From Hydrogenophaga sp. NFH-34 (lineage in GTDB: Bacteria; Pseudomonadota; Gammaproteobacteria; Burkholderiales; Burkholderiaceae_C), in contig NZ_JACBGE010000014.1 of NCBI RefSeq assembly GCF_021401345.1, forward strand, positions 82,046 through 146,045: a DNA stretch of 64,000 nucleotides, in the 5' to 3' direction. Both the position numbers and the translations under genes were made by a program. The first letter of the stretch is position 1. Every line of letters begins with the position of its first letter. The notes beneath the pieces are model-generated. The model searched no databases. It was not told the origin of the DNA and saw nothing but the letters and a program-made list of their open reading frames with translations. Below are positions 47,524 to 56,934 of this stretch, piece by piece.

Positions 47524-48510
47524 TCAATCGCCGAACATCTTCTGCTTGAGTTCGCGACGCTGCTGCGCTTCCAGCGAGAGACTGGCCGTGGGCCGGGCCA
47601 TCAGGCGCCCGACACCGATCGGTTCACCGGTCTCTTCGCAGTAACCATAGTCGCCCGCGTCGATCCGCGCAATGGCCTGCTCGATCTTCTTGAGCAGCTT
47701 GCGCTCGCGGTCGCGGGTGCGCAGTTCCAGCGCGTGCTCTTCCTCGATGGTGGCGCGGTCGGCCGGATCGGGCACCACCACGGTGTCCTCGCGCAGGTGC
47801 TCGGTGGTCTCGCCGGCATTGGCCAGCATGTCGGCCTTGAGCTGCTGCAACTTGCGGCGGAAAAACGCCAGTTGCACGTCGTTCATGTATTCGCTGTCGG
47901 GCATCGCCAGCACATCCTGGTCGACCAGTTGGTCGAGCGCCAGGGTTTTCCAGTTGTTGGCCCGTTTCGGGTCTTTCTGGAGAGAGGCGGGTGCGGGAGG
48001 GGTCATTACTCGTTCGCTCATGGTGAAAAACGTCGCCTTGGCGGCGTCGGGTGCATGGGTGGGGACCACCTCGGGCTGGGGCGGCGGCACCTTGGACACC
48101 TTGCGGGGTGCCCGGGGTGCCGGAGCGCGTGGCTCGACAGGCGCAATGATAGGCGCAGGAGGCGCCACCACCGCGGTCCGCGCGGGGCCAGCCACGGACG
48201 GAGAAAGCTTTTTCGCCGGGCCCCGCTCCGGCGTCCCTTTCGAAGACGCGGCAGGCACAGTCACCGGCCGGGAGTCGCCCCCCTTCTTGGCCGGCTTCGC
48301 GGTCTTCACCGCCGCACTGGCCGGACCCGCCTTCGCCACCGGCTTGGCAGACGCGCGCGGCCGTGATTCGGGAGGGGCCACTGCCTTGTCCGCCTTTTTG
48401 GCGGGAACGGCGGCCCGTGCGGCCGGCTTGGCGGACGCACGCCCCTGCACCACCACCGCCCCGGAAGGCTTGGCGGTCTTGGCTGTTGTCCTGCTGGCCG
48501 AGGCTTTCAC
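47524..48510 (-). CDS. dksA: RNA polymerase-binding regulator DksA with H1-like N-terminal tail
   Basis: The last 165 residues are DksA: FFRRKLQQLKADML, the coiled-coil tip DPADRATIEEEHALELRTRDRERKLLKKIEQ and the globular CEETGEPIGVGRLMARPTASLSLEAQ. Only one of the four zinc-finger cysteines remains, as is usual in betaproteobacterial DksA. About 163 Ala/Lys/Pro-rich residues precede it, with recurring RASAKP and KTAKPAKK. I chose GTG 48510 because AGGAG sits seven bases upstream; ATG 48525 overlaps that site, and ATG 48021 would give the bare core but has no ribosome site. DksA works with ppGpp on stable-RNA and stress promoters. Confidence 0.88.
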   Translation of the reverse strand: MKASASRTTAKTAKPSGAVVVQGRASAKPAARAAVPAKKADKAVAPPESRPRASAKPVAKAGPASAAVKTAKPAKKGGDSRPVTVPAASSKGTPERGPAKKLSPSVAGPARTAVVAPPAPIIAPVEPRAPAPRAPRKVSKVPPPQPEVVPTHAPDAAKATFFTMSERVMTPPAPASLQKDPKRANNWKTLALDQLVDQDVLAMPDSEYMNDVQLAFFRRKLQQLKADMLANAGETTEHLREDTVVVPDPADRATIEEEHALELRTRDRERKLLKKIEQAIARIDAGDYGYCEETGEPIGVGRLMARPTASLSLEAQQRRELKQKMFGD

Positions 48511-48665
48511 GTGGGCGCTCCTCATTGCTCCTGACGATGCACGGTCTTCAGGCTGCACCTCCAGGAAGCAAAAACGCTTGCCGCCAGGAGGACCGGACGA
48601 TGACGAGCCGCCGGCTCATCAACTTGGGCCGCGATTGTAGCCATGCATCGGCGGCGGCCTGCGAG

Positions 48666-48693
48666 AAAAAACGGACAAAGTCAACCGTCCGTT
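48666..48693 (-). terminator. Rho-independent terminator of the COG0523 GTPase gene
   Basis: On the minus strand AACGGAC/GTCCGTT forms a 7 bp stem with a ten-base loop and is followed by a T-run, 23 bp after the GTPase stop and before the dksA promoter region. Confidence 0.8.
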
Positions 48694-48715
48694 GGCAAGG
48701 CGAGACACCCAGACC

Positions 48716-49774
48716 TCAGACCAGCGACTGGTCCAGCCCCTGGACCAGGATGTCGCGCGGCAAATCGATGCCGATGAACACCATCTTGCTCACGCGCGGC
48801 TCACCTTCGGCCCACTGCGGCCCCAGGTCGCTGCCCATGAGCTGGTGCACGCCCTGGAAAATGACCTTGCGCTCGGTCCCCTGCATCGCCAGCACCCCCT
48901 TGTAGCGCAGCATGCGCGGGCCATAGACCTGCACGATGGCACCCAGAAAGTCTTCCAGCTTGGCCGGGTCGAAAGGCCGGTCGGCCCGGTAGACGAAGCT
49001 CTTCACATCGTCGTCGTGATGGTGGTGGTGTCCGTGACCACCGTGCTGGTGCGAGGGGTGGTTGCAGTGTTCCCCGTGCTCATGCTCATGGTCGTGATGA
49101 CCATGATCGTGATCGTCGGCCTGGAGGAAGTCCGGGTCGATGTCGAGCTTGGCGTTGAGGTTGAAGCCGCGCAGGTCCAGCACCTCCTTGAGCGCCACTT
49201 CGCCAAAGTGCACGGGGCGCAGGGCCGCCCGCGGGTTCATGTGCTTGAGACGGTGGGTCAGCGCATCAAGCTCTTCCGCGCTGACCAGATCGGCCTTGCT
49301 GACGAAAATCTGGTCGGCAAAGCCCACCTGGCGGCGCGCTTCCTGCCGGTCGTTGAGCTGCTGGGCCGCGTGTTTGGCGTCGACCAGGGTGATGATGGCG
49401 TCCAGCAGGTACTGCTCGGCCACCTCGTCGTCCATGAAGAAGGTCTGCGCCACCGGGCCCGGATCGGCCAGGCCCGTGGTTTCGATGATCACGCGCTCGA
49501 AATCCAGCTCGCCCTTGCGCTTTTTCTGCGCCAAATCGGTCAGCGTGACGCGCAGATCGTCGCGAATGGTGCAGCAGATGCAGCCATTGCTCATCTGGAT
49601 GATGTTCTCGTTGGTGTCGGCAACGAGGATGTCGTTGTCGATGTTCTCTTCGCCGAACTCGTTTTCCACGATGGCGATCTTCTGCCCGTGCGCCTCGGTG
49701 AGCACGCGTTTGAGCAAAGTGGTCTTGCCCGAACCGAGGAAGCCGGTGAGGATGGTGGCGGGAATCAGTGACAT
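48716..49774 (-). CDS. COG0523/CobW-family metal-chaperone GTPase
   Basis: 352 aa from ATG 49774 ([14 protein letters not shown]). G3E GTPase: Walker [16 protein letters not shown], the metal-binding CxCC in [11 protein letters not shown], Walker B region [12 protein letters not shown], and SKADL as the guanine-specificity motif. Between the GTPase and CobW C-terminal domains lies a run of about 32 residues that is mostly His, Asp and Glu (roughly 235-267), a likely zinc or nickel store. Relatives include YjiA, ZigA and ZNG1-type zinc transferases. No Zur-type operator was noticed upstream. Confidence 0.92.
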   Translation of the reverse strand: MSLIPATILTGFLGSGKTTLLKRVLTEAHGQKIAIVENEFGEENIDNDILVADTNENIIQMSNGCICCTIRDDLRVTLTDLAQKKRKGELDFERVIIETTGLADPGPVAQTFFMDDEVAEQYLLDAIITLVDAKHAAQQLNDRQEARRQVGFADQIFVSKADLVSAEELDALTHRLKHMNPRAALRPVHFGEVALKEVLDLRGFNLNAKLDIDPDFLQADDHDHGHHDHEHEHGEHCNHPSHQHGGHGHHHHHDDDVKSFVYRADRPFDPAKLEDFLGAIVQVYGPRMLRYKGVLAMQGTERKVIFQGVHQLMGSDLGPQWAEGEPRVSKMVFIGIDLPRDILVQGLDQSLV

Positions 49775-49865
49775 GGCAGAGCAGGTTGCCCGCGAGGCGG
49801 GCCTGGGCGTTGGAGAAGGAAGCGGGGCAGTGTAGACCACCCGGCGCCCGCCTGCAGCGACCGAT

Positions 49866-51050
49866 TCAGAGCTGGCGCATCAGCACCAGGCCCTTGAGGT
49901 ACTCGCCCTCAGGAAAGGCCACGGTCATCGGGTGGTCACAGGCACCGCCGAGGCGCTGCAGGATGGCCGCATCCACCCCGGCATCGAGCGCGGCCGAGGC
50001 CACGATTTTGTGGAACAGCTCCACCCCAATGCCCCCCGAGCACGAAAACGTGAACAACATGCCGCCCGGTGGCAGCAGCTTGAACGCCAGCCGGTTGAGA
50101 TCCTTGTAGGCACGCGCGGCCCGCTCGGCGTGCGCCGCCGTGGGGGCGAACTTGGGCGGGTCGAGCACGATGGCGTCGAACTGCCGGCCCTCGGCCACGA
50201 ACTGGCGCAGCGAGCTGTTGACGTCGGCATCCAGAAACGCGGCGCGGCTCAGGTCCAGACCGTTGAGGCGCAGGTTTTCCCGCGCCTGAGCGAGTGCCGG
50301 GCCCGATGAATCGATGGACGTGACATGCCCCGCCCCGCCGGCCAGCGCAGCCACCGAAAAACCGCCCGTGTAGCTGAAGCAGTTGAGCACGGTACCGAAC
50401 CGCAGCCGCCGCGTGTGCGCGTGCAGCGCCAGACGGCTGTCGCGCTGGTCCAGGTAGTAGCCGGTCTTGTGGCCGGTTGCGATGTCCAGCCCCAGTCGCC
50501 AGCCGTGCTCCGTCAGCTCGAACCCGGTCGGCCCGCTGCCGCGCAGCCAGCCCGTCACCTCCGGCAGCCCTTCCAGCGACCGGGCGCTGGCGTCGGAGCG
50601 TTCGTACAGCCGCTCGCAGCCGGTCAGCGCGAGCAGCGCGTCGGCGATCACGGTTTTCCAGCGCTCCACCCCGGTCGCGCCGAACTGCGCCACCAGCGTG
50701 TCGCCGTAACGGTCGACCACCAGGCCCGGCAGCCCGTCGGATTCGCCATGCACCAGCCGCAACCCGTTGCTGTCGATGCCCATGCGCGCACGCAAACCGA
50801 TGGCGCGGCGCAAGGTGTCGTGAAAAAAAGCAGCGTCGATGCGCCGGGCCTCATCGAAGCTCCAGGCCCGCACCCGGATCCGGGACTGCGGCGAGAAAGC
50901 GCCCCAGGCCAGAAATTGCCCGTCGTGGCTCTCCACGCGCACGGTCTCGCCGGCATCGGCCCCGCCTTTGGCGATGGCCCCGTCGAACACCCAGGGGTGG
51001 CGCCGCAGCAGCGAGCGCTCTTTGCCGGGCTTGAGTCGGATGATTTTCAT
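49866..51050 (-). CDS. rlmI: 23S rRNA m5C1962 methyltransferase RlmI-like
   Basis: 394 aa. N-terminal PUA domain ([21 protein letters not shown]), a central EEHGI-like domain ([17 protein letters not shown]), and a Rossmann methyltransferase with [40 protein letters not shown] and the FTFSCSG cysteine motif. Methylates C1962 of 23S rRNA in E. coli. Confidence 0.92.
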   Translation of the reverse strand: MKIIRLKPGKERSLLRRHPWVFDGAIAKGGADAGETVRVESHDGQFLAWGAFSPQSRIRVRAWSFDEARRIDAAFFHDTLRRAIGLRARMGIDSNGLRLVHGESDGLPGLVVDRYGDTLVAQFGATGVERWKTVIADALLALTGCERLYERSDASARSLEGLPEVTGWLRGSGPTGFELTEHGWRLGLDIATGHKTGYYLDQRDSRLALHAHTRRLRFGTVLNCFSYTGGFSVAALAGGAGHVTSIDSSGPALAQARENLRLNGLDLSRAAFLDADVNSSLRQFVAEGRQFDAIVLDPPKFAPTAAHAERAARAYKDLNRLAFKLLPPGGMLFTFSCSGGIGVELFHKIVASAALDAGVDAAILQRLGGACDHPMTVAFPEGEYLKGLVLMRQL

Positions 51051-51095
51051 CCGGCTATTGTCCGCCCGCCCGGCAGGACGGCCCCAGCAACCGGC

Positions 51096-51533
51096 TCAGG
51101 GCCGCAGGTACACGAAACCTTCCTTGGCCTGCAGGCGCGCCACCTCGGCCACGCCCGAAGGCACCACCTTGGCCTCCATCACCAGCTTGGCGGGATCGAT
51201 CTTGCGCGAGACCAGGGTGTTGTTGCAGACCCGGAACTCCACGCCGCGCGCCGCCAGCTCGCCGATGGCGCCGGCAAACGGCTGCTCCATCTGGTTGGTG
51301 GCGCCTTCGAGCAGGAAGTCGATGCCCAGGCCGTGCGTGACGACCACGATCTTGGCTTTCGGATCGGCGTTGAGGTGGTTGCGGATGTTGTTGATCGCGC
51401 GCGAGGCCTGGGGAATGCCCTCGCTCATGTGATAGACCACCTTGATGGCGTCATCGGCGGCATGGGCCGGCGCCGTCAGCGCCAGGAAACAGGCCAGCAG
51501 GGCCGTTTTGAGGGTCAGCAGGAAGCGGGTCAT
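51096..51533 (-). CDS. Periplasmic DsrE-family protein
   Basis: 145 aa from ATG 51533 with GGAGA upstream. A cleavable signal peptide (LLTLKTALLACFLALTAPAHA) precedes a DsrE/DsrF-like fold: IKVVYHMSEG, AINNIRNHLNADPKAKIVVVTHG, LAARGVEFRVCNNTL. A single cysteine remains in the mature part. DsrE proteins often handle sulfur as persulfides; exported relatives are common in sulfur-oxidising bacteria, but no sulfur gene is adjacent. An AT-rich direct repeat lies 53-72 bp upstream of the start codon. Confidence 0.85.
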   Translation of the reverse strand: MTRFLLTLKTALLACFLALTAPAHAADDAIKVVYHMSEGIPQASRAINNIRNHLNADPKAKIVVVTHGLGIDFLLEGATNQMEQPFAGAIGELAARGVEFRVCNNTLVSRKIDPAKLVMEAKVVPSGVAEVARLQAKEGFVYLRP

Positions 51534-51585
51534 GGTGTCTCCGGAATGGGAAAAGGAGGAATCGGCCTCAAAAAGAAGCATGAAA

Positions 51586-51605
51586 CGATATTTGAATTCG
51601 ATATT
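51586..51605 (-). promoter_or_regulatory. AT-rich direct repeat upstream of the DsrE gene
   Basis: CGATATT occurs twice with TGAATT between. On the minus strand this reads AATATCG-AATTCA-AATATCG. In a GC-rich genome, two exact 7-mers around a GAATTC centre, about 53 bp before a start codon, look like an operator or promoter element. It resembles the AT-rich ATAT...ATAT layout of ArsR-type sulfide sensors such as BigR and SqrR only loosely. Confidence 0.4.
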
Positions 51606-51654
51606 GCTTCAAGCCGGGGCCCCGATGCTAGCGGGTAATCCCGGGCGCGCCCGC

Positions 51655-52626
51655 TCAGGACGATCCGGAGCCCCCACGGCGCGCGCGGGGATGGGCGGCG
51701 TCGTACACCCGGGCCAGATGCTGGAAGTCCAGCCGCGTGTAGACCTGCGTGGTGCTGATGCTCGCGTGGCCAAGCAGCTCCTGCACGGCGCGCAGATCGC
51801 CACTGGATTGCAGCACGTGACTCGCAAACGAGTGCCGCAGCATGTGCGGATGCACCGGCGTGGCCAGCCCCGCCTGCAGCGAGCGCTGGCGCAGCCGCAC
51901 GCGGATGTGCTGGGGGGTGAGCCGCTGTCCGTGCTGGCCGATGAACAGGGCTGGGTCGTCCCTGGCCAGCGCGCCACGCACCGCCAGCCAGTGCGCCAGT
52001 GCGGCACGCACCGCCTGGCCCAGCGGCACGCTGCGGCGCTTGGCCCCCTTGCCCAGCACGTGCGCCACGCCTTCATCGAGATCGATCCAGCCCCGCGCCC
52101 GCGGGCCGGCAGCCACGTCAAGCCCCACCAGTTCACCGATGCGCAGGCCGCCGCCGTACAGCAGCTCGGTGATGCAGGCATCACGCGCCTCCAGCACCGG
52201 GTCGTCGTCGGTCTGGCGGTGGGTGGCCAGACCGACCGCTTCATCCACCCCCAGGGCTTTGGGCAGCGGTTTGCCCGCCTTGGGGGCTCGCACCGTCTGC
52301 ACGGGGTGGTGGGTGATGTGCCCCTGGCGCCCCAGCCAGCCGTAAAAGCCGCGCCAGGCCGACAGCAGCAGCGCCAGACTGCGCGCGCTCAGGCCCTGCC
52401 CGTGCATCCGGGCCACCCAGCGGCGCACGTGGTGGTCCTGCACCTGCGCCAGGGGCACGGCGGCGGCTGCGGCGCAGGCGGCGAGCCGCTCCAGGTCGGC
52501 CCGGTAGAGCACGAGCGTGCGTTCGGCCAGCCGCTTGTCGACCCGGACATGGGTCAGGTACGCCTCCAGCCAGGCCCGGTCGGCCGCCGCCAAGGCCCCG
52601 GATGTGGTGGCGTTTGCGGCCGGCAT
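51655..52626 (-). CDS. xerC: Tyrosine recombinase XerC
   Basis: 323 aa. Resolves chromosome dimers at dif with XerD. N-terminal SAM-like core-binding domain (WLEAYLTHVRVDKRLAERTL), then the catalytic domain with R in GGLRIGELVGLD, K in LGKGAKRRSVPL, HxxR in HPHMLRHSFASHVL, and H...Y in LGHASISTTQVYTRLD. The dapF-DUF484-xerC order is the standard one. Confidence 0.95.
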   Translation of the reverse strand: MPAANATTSGALAAADRAWLEAYLTHVRVDKRLAERTLVLYRADLERLAACAAAAAVPLAQVQDHHVRRWVARMHGQGLSARSLALLLSAWRGFYGWLGRQGHITHHPVQTVRAPKAGKPLPKALGVDEAVGLATHRQTDDDPVLEARDACITELLYGGGLRIGELVGLDVAAGPRARGWIDLDEGVAHVLGKGAKRRSVPLGQAVRAALAHWLAVRGALARDDPALFIGQHGQRLTPQHIRVRLRQRSLQAGLATPVHPHMLRHSFASHVLQSSGDLRAVQELLGHASISTTQVYTRLDFQHLARVYDAAHPRARRGGSGSS

Positions 52627-52639
52627 GGCGGGAGCGGGC

Positions 52640-53329
52640 TCAGCCCTCGGCGGGCAGCAACCGCGACAGCGCGGCCGCCGACAGCTCGCCGATGCGCTCC
52701 AGGAATTCGGTGCCCATGTCGCTGGCGAAGCGCTGCGCGTCGGGCGATGCCAGCACCAGCAGGCCGAAAGCCTGGGCCGGGTCCTCGTGGCGCAACGGAA
52801 TCAGCGCCAGCGACGCGGCCGCCGCCGGTTCGGCCAGCCAAGTGGCCGCTTCCAGGCCGGGATTGCCCCCGCAGTACGGCTTGACCAGCGACGAGGCGAA
52901 CGCCTGCGCGTCCTCGCTCGTGCCCTGGGCGCAGGGCAGGTCGGCCTGTTCGGGCGACAGCCCCCAGAGCTTGATCGTCACCTGGGGCACGGCGAAGTGG
53001 GCGGCGATTTCCCGCGCCACCACGTCGGGCAGGCGGCGGGCGTCGCGGGTGAGCAGCAGTTGCAGCGTCCAGCGCTGCAGGCGATCGGCGATGCCGCTGT
53101 TCTCGCTGCCGTGGCGGATCATTTCGGCCGCCTTGAGCTCCAGCCCGCGGATCTTCTCGCGCAGCATTTCGGCCTGGCGCTCCTGCAGGCTCACCGCGCG
53201 CTGGCCGTGCGGGCTGGTCAGTTGCACCGACGCGAGCAGACCGGCATGCCGTTCGAAAAAGTCCGGCGTGTTGACCAGGTAGTTGGCGATGTCGTCTTCG
53301 GTGATGGGGGGAATGCTGTGCTCGCTCAT
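52640..53329 (-). CDS. DUF484 family protein
   Basis: 229 aa. N-terminal DIANYLVNTPDFFERHAGLLASVQL and a coiled-coil SLQERQAEMLREKIRGLELKAAEM, followed by a GAF-like domain. DUF484 proteins lie between dapF and xerC in many proteobacteria; the function is unknown. It starts 28 bp after dapF and ends 13 bp before the xerC start. Confidence 0.9.
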   Translation of the reverse strand: MSEHSIPPITEDDIANYLVNTPDFFERHAGLLASVQLTSPHGQRAVSLQERQAEMLREKIRGLELKAAEMIRHGSENSGIADRLQRWTLQLLLTRDARRLPDVVAREIAAHFAVPQVTIKLWGLSPEQADLPCAQGTSEDAQAFASSLVKPYCGGNPGLEAATWLAEPAAAASLALIPLRHEDPAQAFGLLVLASPDAQRFASDMGTEFLERIGELSAAALSRLLPAEG

Positions 53330-53357
53330 GCTCGGGAGTATCCAGAAAAGAAGAGGG

Positions 53358-54227
53358 TCAGGGCAGGTCGGGCAGGTCGATCTCGCCCTCGAACACGGTC
53401 GTGGCCGGGCCCGTCATGAACACCGGCGCGTCCGGGTTGCCGGCCCATTCGATGGTCAGCACGCCGCCCCGGGTCTGAACATCCACCCTGGCATCCAGCC
53501 AGCCCTGGCGGATGCCCGCGACCACGGCAGCACAGGCTCCGGTGCCACAGGCCAGGGTCTCGCCCGCACCACGCTCGTACACGCGCAGGCGCACGTGCGA
53601 ACGGTCCAGCACCTGCAGGAAGCCGGCGTTGACGCGCCGGGGAAAGCAGGCATGGCCCTCGATCTGCGGCCCCCAGGTGCCCACCGGCGCGGCGTCCACG
53701 TCGGCCACACGCAGCACCGCATGCGGGTTGCCCATGGACAGCACGGCCACGGGCGCTTCCTCGCCGCCCGCCAGCGGCAGCGGCCAGACCACCCAGCCGC
53801 CCGAGGGACGCGATGCGAGACCGGCCGGCGCAAAAGGCACCTGCGCCAGATCGAAGATGGGCGGGCCCATGTCGACCGTGACCCGGCCGTCGGGATTGAG
53901 CGCGAGGCTGATCGCCCCGTGGTGAACCTTGACCCGCACCGGGTTGTGGGTGGTCAGGCCCTTGTCGTGCACGTAGCGCACGAAGCAGCGGGCGCCATTG
54001 CCGCAGTGCTCCACCTCGCCGCCGTCGGCGTTGTGAATCACGTATTCGAAATCCAGGCCGGCGGCGGGCGACGGCCGCACCGACAGGATCTGGTCGGCCC
54101 CGACCCCGAAGTGCCGATCGGCCAGAAAGCGGTACTGCGCAGCACTCAGGCCCAGCGGCCCGCGCGTCTCGTCCAGCACCACGAAATCGTTGCCGGCGCC
54201 CTGCATCTTGGTGAATCGCACTCGCAT
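53358..54227 (-). CDS. dapF: Diaminopimelate epimerase DapF
   Basis: 289 aa from ATG 54227 ([19 protein letters not shown]). Converts LL- to meso-diaminopimelate for lysine and for the stem peptide made by MurE. The two catalytic cysteines are in [13 protein letters not shown] and [13 protein letters not shown]. Divergent from the transporter operon, with 202 bp between the start codons. Confidence 0.96.
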   Translation of the reverse strand: MRVRFTKMQGAGNDFVVLDETRGPLGLSAAQYRFLADRHFGVGADQILSVRPSPAAGLDFEYVIHNADGGEVEHCGNGARCFVRYVHDKGLTTHNPVRVKVHHGAISLALNPDGRVTVDMGPPIFDLAQVPFAPAGLASRPSGGWVVWPLPLAGGEEAPVAVLSMGNPHAVLRVADVDAAPVGTWGPQIEGHACFPRRVNAGFLQVLDRSHVRLRVYERGAGETLACGTGACAAVVAGIRQGWLDARVDVQTRGGVLTIEWAGNPDAPVFMTGPATTVFEGEIDLPDLP

Positions 54228-54355
54228 GGCCGGATTATCCGCCCACATCGGTGCACCTTCACCCGGGGGGCCGCTGCCGCGTGGTGCACCCCGAATCGGT
54301 GCCCCTGCACCAGCCTGCACGCCGGCGGGTACATCCGCCCTGGATGCGCACGATC

Positions 54356-54399
54356 TTGGGGATTTTTTGTACGCAATCCCCAAAAAATTGCGTACAAAA
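54356..54399. promoter_or_regulatory. Nested inverted repeats before the ABC transporter operon
   Basis: TTTTGTACGCAAT (54365-54377) and ATTGCGTACAAAA (54387-54399) are a perfect 13 bp inverted repeat with a nine-base spacer. A second inverted repeat, TTGGGGATT (54356-54364) and AATCCCCAA (54375-54383), shares bases with it, so the two cannot form as hairpins together. They lie 31-74 bp before the ATPase start codon and are far more AT-rich than the surroundings. The GntR regulator encoded at the end of the operon is the natural candidate to bind; half-sites of the form TTGTnnnCAA suit that family. Confidence 0.68.
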
Positions 54400-54429
54400 C
54401 CATGGCACGGCTTATGCAAGAGCTGGTGC

Positions 54430-55440
54430 ATGGACGCCACCACACCCCCACCCGCTGCCGTCGAACTGATTGCCCTGACCAAACAATACGGTCCGGGCAG
54501 CATCGCGGTCGACGCCATCAACCTGCGCATCGCGGCCAACAGCTACTGCTGCCTGCTGGGCCCCTCGGGCTGCGGCAAGAGCACCACGCTGCGCATGATC
54601 GCGGGGCACGAGAGCACGACCAGCGGCGACATCCTGCTGGAGAACCGCAACATCACCGACCTGCCTGCCGCCGAACGCGGCACGGCCATGATGTTCCAGA
54701 GCTTCGCGCTGTTTCCGCACCTTTCCGCGCTGGACAACGTGGCCTTCAGCCTGAAGATGAAGGGCGTGGCCAAGGCCGAGCGCCAGGCCAAGGCGCAGGA
54801 CCTGCTGGAGCGCGTGTCCCTGGGCCACCTGGCGCACCGCAAACCCGGTGAACTCTCCGGCGGCCAGCAGCAACGCGTGGCGCTGGCGCGCGCCCTGATC
54901 ACCCAGCCGCGCGTGCTGCTGCTGGACGAGCCGCTGTCGGCGCTCGACCCCTTCCTGCGCATCCAGATGCGGGCCGAGTTGCGCCAGTGGCAGAAAGACC
55001 TGGGCCTGACCTTCATCCACGTCACCCACAGCCAGGAAGAAGCCATGGCGCTGGCCGACACCATGGTGGTGATGAACCACGGGCTGATCGAGCAGGTCGG
55101 CTCGCCCCACGCTGTCTACAACCACCCGGCCAGCGAATTCGTGGCGCGCTTCATGGGCGGCCACAACGTGCTCGACACCACCGCCGGCAAGGTGGCCGTG
55201 CGCAACGACCACATCCGGCTCGCGCCGCTGGGCAGCACCGGCTGGGCCGCGACGGTCAGCGACGTCGAATACCAGGGCACCTATGTGCTGCTCGGCCTGC
55301 AGCTTGACGGCCGCACGGACAAGGACGGCAGCGTCTCGGTGATGCTGCCCGAAGCCCGCTTCGTGCAGCAGTCCTATGCCACGGGCGACCGGGTCGACCT
55401 GAGCTGGGAGCCCAGCCAGGCGCACGCCCTGGCCGCCTGA
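54430..55440 (+). CDS. ABC importer ATP-binding protein, PotA/spermidine-putrescine type
   Basis: 336 aa from ATG 54430. Walker [18 protein letters not shown]-loop [11 protein letters not shown], signature [15 protein letters not shown], Walker [13 protein letters not shown], switch histidine in [12 protein letters not shown], then a TOBE-like C-terminal domain. First gene of a run with binding protein, two permeases, regulator and racemase. The importer class takes polyamines and other small cationic or polar compounds; the substrate here is unknown. Confidence 0.92.
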   Translation: MDATTPPPAAVELIALTKQYGPGSIAVDAINLRIAANSYCCLLGPSGCGKSTTLRMIAGHESTTSGDILLENRNITDLPAAERGTAMMFQSFALFPHLSALDNVAFSLKMKGVAKAERQAKAQDLLERVSLGHLAHRKPGELSGGQQQRVALARALITQPRVLLLDEPLSALDPFLRIQMRAELRQWQKDLGLTFIHVTHSQEEAMALADTMVVMNHGLIEQVGSPHAVYNHPASEFVARFMGGHNVLDTTAGKVAVRNDHIRLAPLGSTGWAATVSDVEYQGTYVLLGLQLDGRTDKDGSVSVMLPEARFVQQSYATGDRVDLSWEPSQAHALAA

Positions 55441-55493
55441 CCCCTCTGCCCTTCTTTCGTTTCCTCCCTCCGCAACCCTCCCAGGAGTTACCC

Positions 55494-56780
55494 ATGTCCG
55501 ATTCCATCGATTCGAAGTTCAGCGGCGCCGGCATCTCGCGCCGCGGCCTGCTGCAAGGCACCGCCGGCATGGCGGGCATCCTCGCCAGCGGCCTGGCCCC
55601 CAGCGTGCACGCACAGGACAAGATCACCCTGCGCTACCTGGGCACCGCCGTGAACCAGGACAAGACCATCGCCGAGAAGTTCGAAAAGGACACCGGCATC
55701 AAGATCCAGTACGTGGCCGTGACCACCGACGACGTGACCAAGCGCGCCGTCACCGCGCCCAACAGCTTCGACCTGATCGACACCGAGTACTTCTCGCTCA
55801 AGAAGATCGTGCCCACCGGCAACCTCAAGGGCATCGACGTCAAGAAGATCAAGAACGCCGACAAGATCACCACGCTGTTCACCACCGGCACCGTGGCCGG
55901 CAAGTCCGTCGGTGACCAGGGCACGGCACCCAAGAAGGTGATCTTCCTGGAAGGCGAAAAGAGCAAGGTCTTCGCCAAGAGCCCGACCCAGTTCATGAGC
56001 CTGATCCCCACCGTGTACAACGCCGACACGCTGGGCATCCGCCCCGACCTGATCAAGCGCCCGATCTCCAGCTGGGCCGAACTGCTGAACCCCGAATTCA
56101 AGGGCAAGGCCGCCATCCTGAACATCCCCTCGATCGGCATCATGGATGCGGCCATGGTGGTGGAGGCCATGGGCATCCACAAGTACGCCGACAAGGGCAA
56201 CATGACCAAGGCCGAGATCGACCTGACGATCAAGACCTTGATCGAAGCCAAGAAGTCGGGCCAGTTCCGCGCCCTGTGGAAGGACTTCAACGAGTCCGTC
56301 AACCTGATGGCCTCGGGCGAGGTGGTGATCCAGTCGATGTGGAGTCCGGCCGTGACCGCCGTGCGCACCAAGGGCATCGACTGCGTGTTCCAGCCGCTCA
56401 AGGAAGGCTATCGCGCCTGGGCCGCCGGCTTCGGCCTGCCGGCCACGCTGTCGGGCCGCAAGCTCGACGGCGCCTACGAGTTCATCAACTGGTTCCTCGA
56501 CGGCTGGGCCGGCGCCTACCTGAACCGCCAGGGCTATTACAGCGCCGTGCTGGAGACCGCCAAGGCCAAGATGGAAGCCTACGAATGGGCCTACTGGATG
56601 GAAGGCAAGGCCGCCACGCAGGACATCAAGAGCCCGAACGGCGACGTGCTGGCCAAGGCCGGCGCGGTGCGCGACGGCGGCAGCTACGAAGCGCGCATGG
56701 GCGGCATCGCCTGCTGGAACGCGGTCATGGACGAGAACGAGTACATGGTCAGAAAGTGGAATGAATTTGTCGCGGCCTGA
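55494..56780 (+). CDS. ABC importer solute-binding protein, PotD-like, Tat-exported
   Basis: 428 aa with CAGGAG before the ATG. The N-terminus carries a twin-arginine signal (ISRRGLLQGTAGMAGILASG, cleavage after SVHAQ), so the protein folds before export to the periplasm. The mature part is a type II periplasmic binding fold: KITLRYLGTAVNQDKTIAEKFEKD, FDLIDTEYFSLKKI, then GYRAWAAGFGLPATLSGRKLDGAYEFINWFLDG. The length is larger than classic PotD (about 350), and the ligand cannot be told. Confidence 0.9.
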   Translation: MSDSIDSKFSGAGISRRGLLQGTAGMAGILASGLAPSVHAQDKITLRYLGTAVNQDKTIAEKFEKDTGIKIQYVAVTTDDVTKRAVTAPNSFDLIDTEYFSLKKIVPTGNLKGIDVKKIKNADKITTLFTTGTVAGKSVGDQGTAPKKVIFLEGEKSKVFAKSPTQFMSLIPTVYNADTLGIRPDLIKRPISSWAELLNPEFKGKAAILNIPSIGIMDAAMVVEAMGIHKYADKGNMTKAEIDLTIKTLIEAKKSGQFRALWKDFNESVNLMASGEVVIQSMWSPAVTAVRTKGIDCVFQPLKEGYRAWAAGFGLPATLSGRKLDGAYEFINWFLDGWAGAYLNRQGYYSAVLETAKAKMEAYEWAYWMEGKAATQDIKSPNGDVLAKAGAVRDGGSYEARMGGIACWNAVMDENEYMVRKWNEFVAA

Positions 56781-56785
56781 CGGCC

Positions 56786-56905
56786 TCCCCCCGCGCCGCG
56801 CCTGCGGCGCGTCACCCCCCTGAGGGGGCGCCACTGGTGGCCCGGCCAAGCCGGTTCCGCGGTGGTGTGGAGGAGGCTTCGCTGCGCTCGCCGCGTTGCG
56901 CCCTC
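56786..56905. repeat. GC-rich stem-loop repeat inside the transporter operon
   Basis: Between the binding-protein and permease genes lie GCGCCGC-GCCT-GCGGCGC (56793-56810) and CCCCC-TGA-GGGGG (56816-56828), then further GC-rich imperfect palindromes. It resembles the elements at 25612-25677 and 61178-61228. In this position it could stabilise the upstream message or attenuate permease expression. Confidence 0.6.
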
Positions 56906-56934
56906 CGCTCTTCCCTGTTTGATCGAGTCATTCC

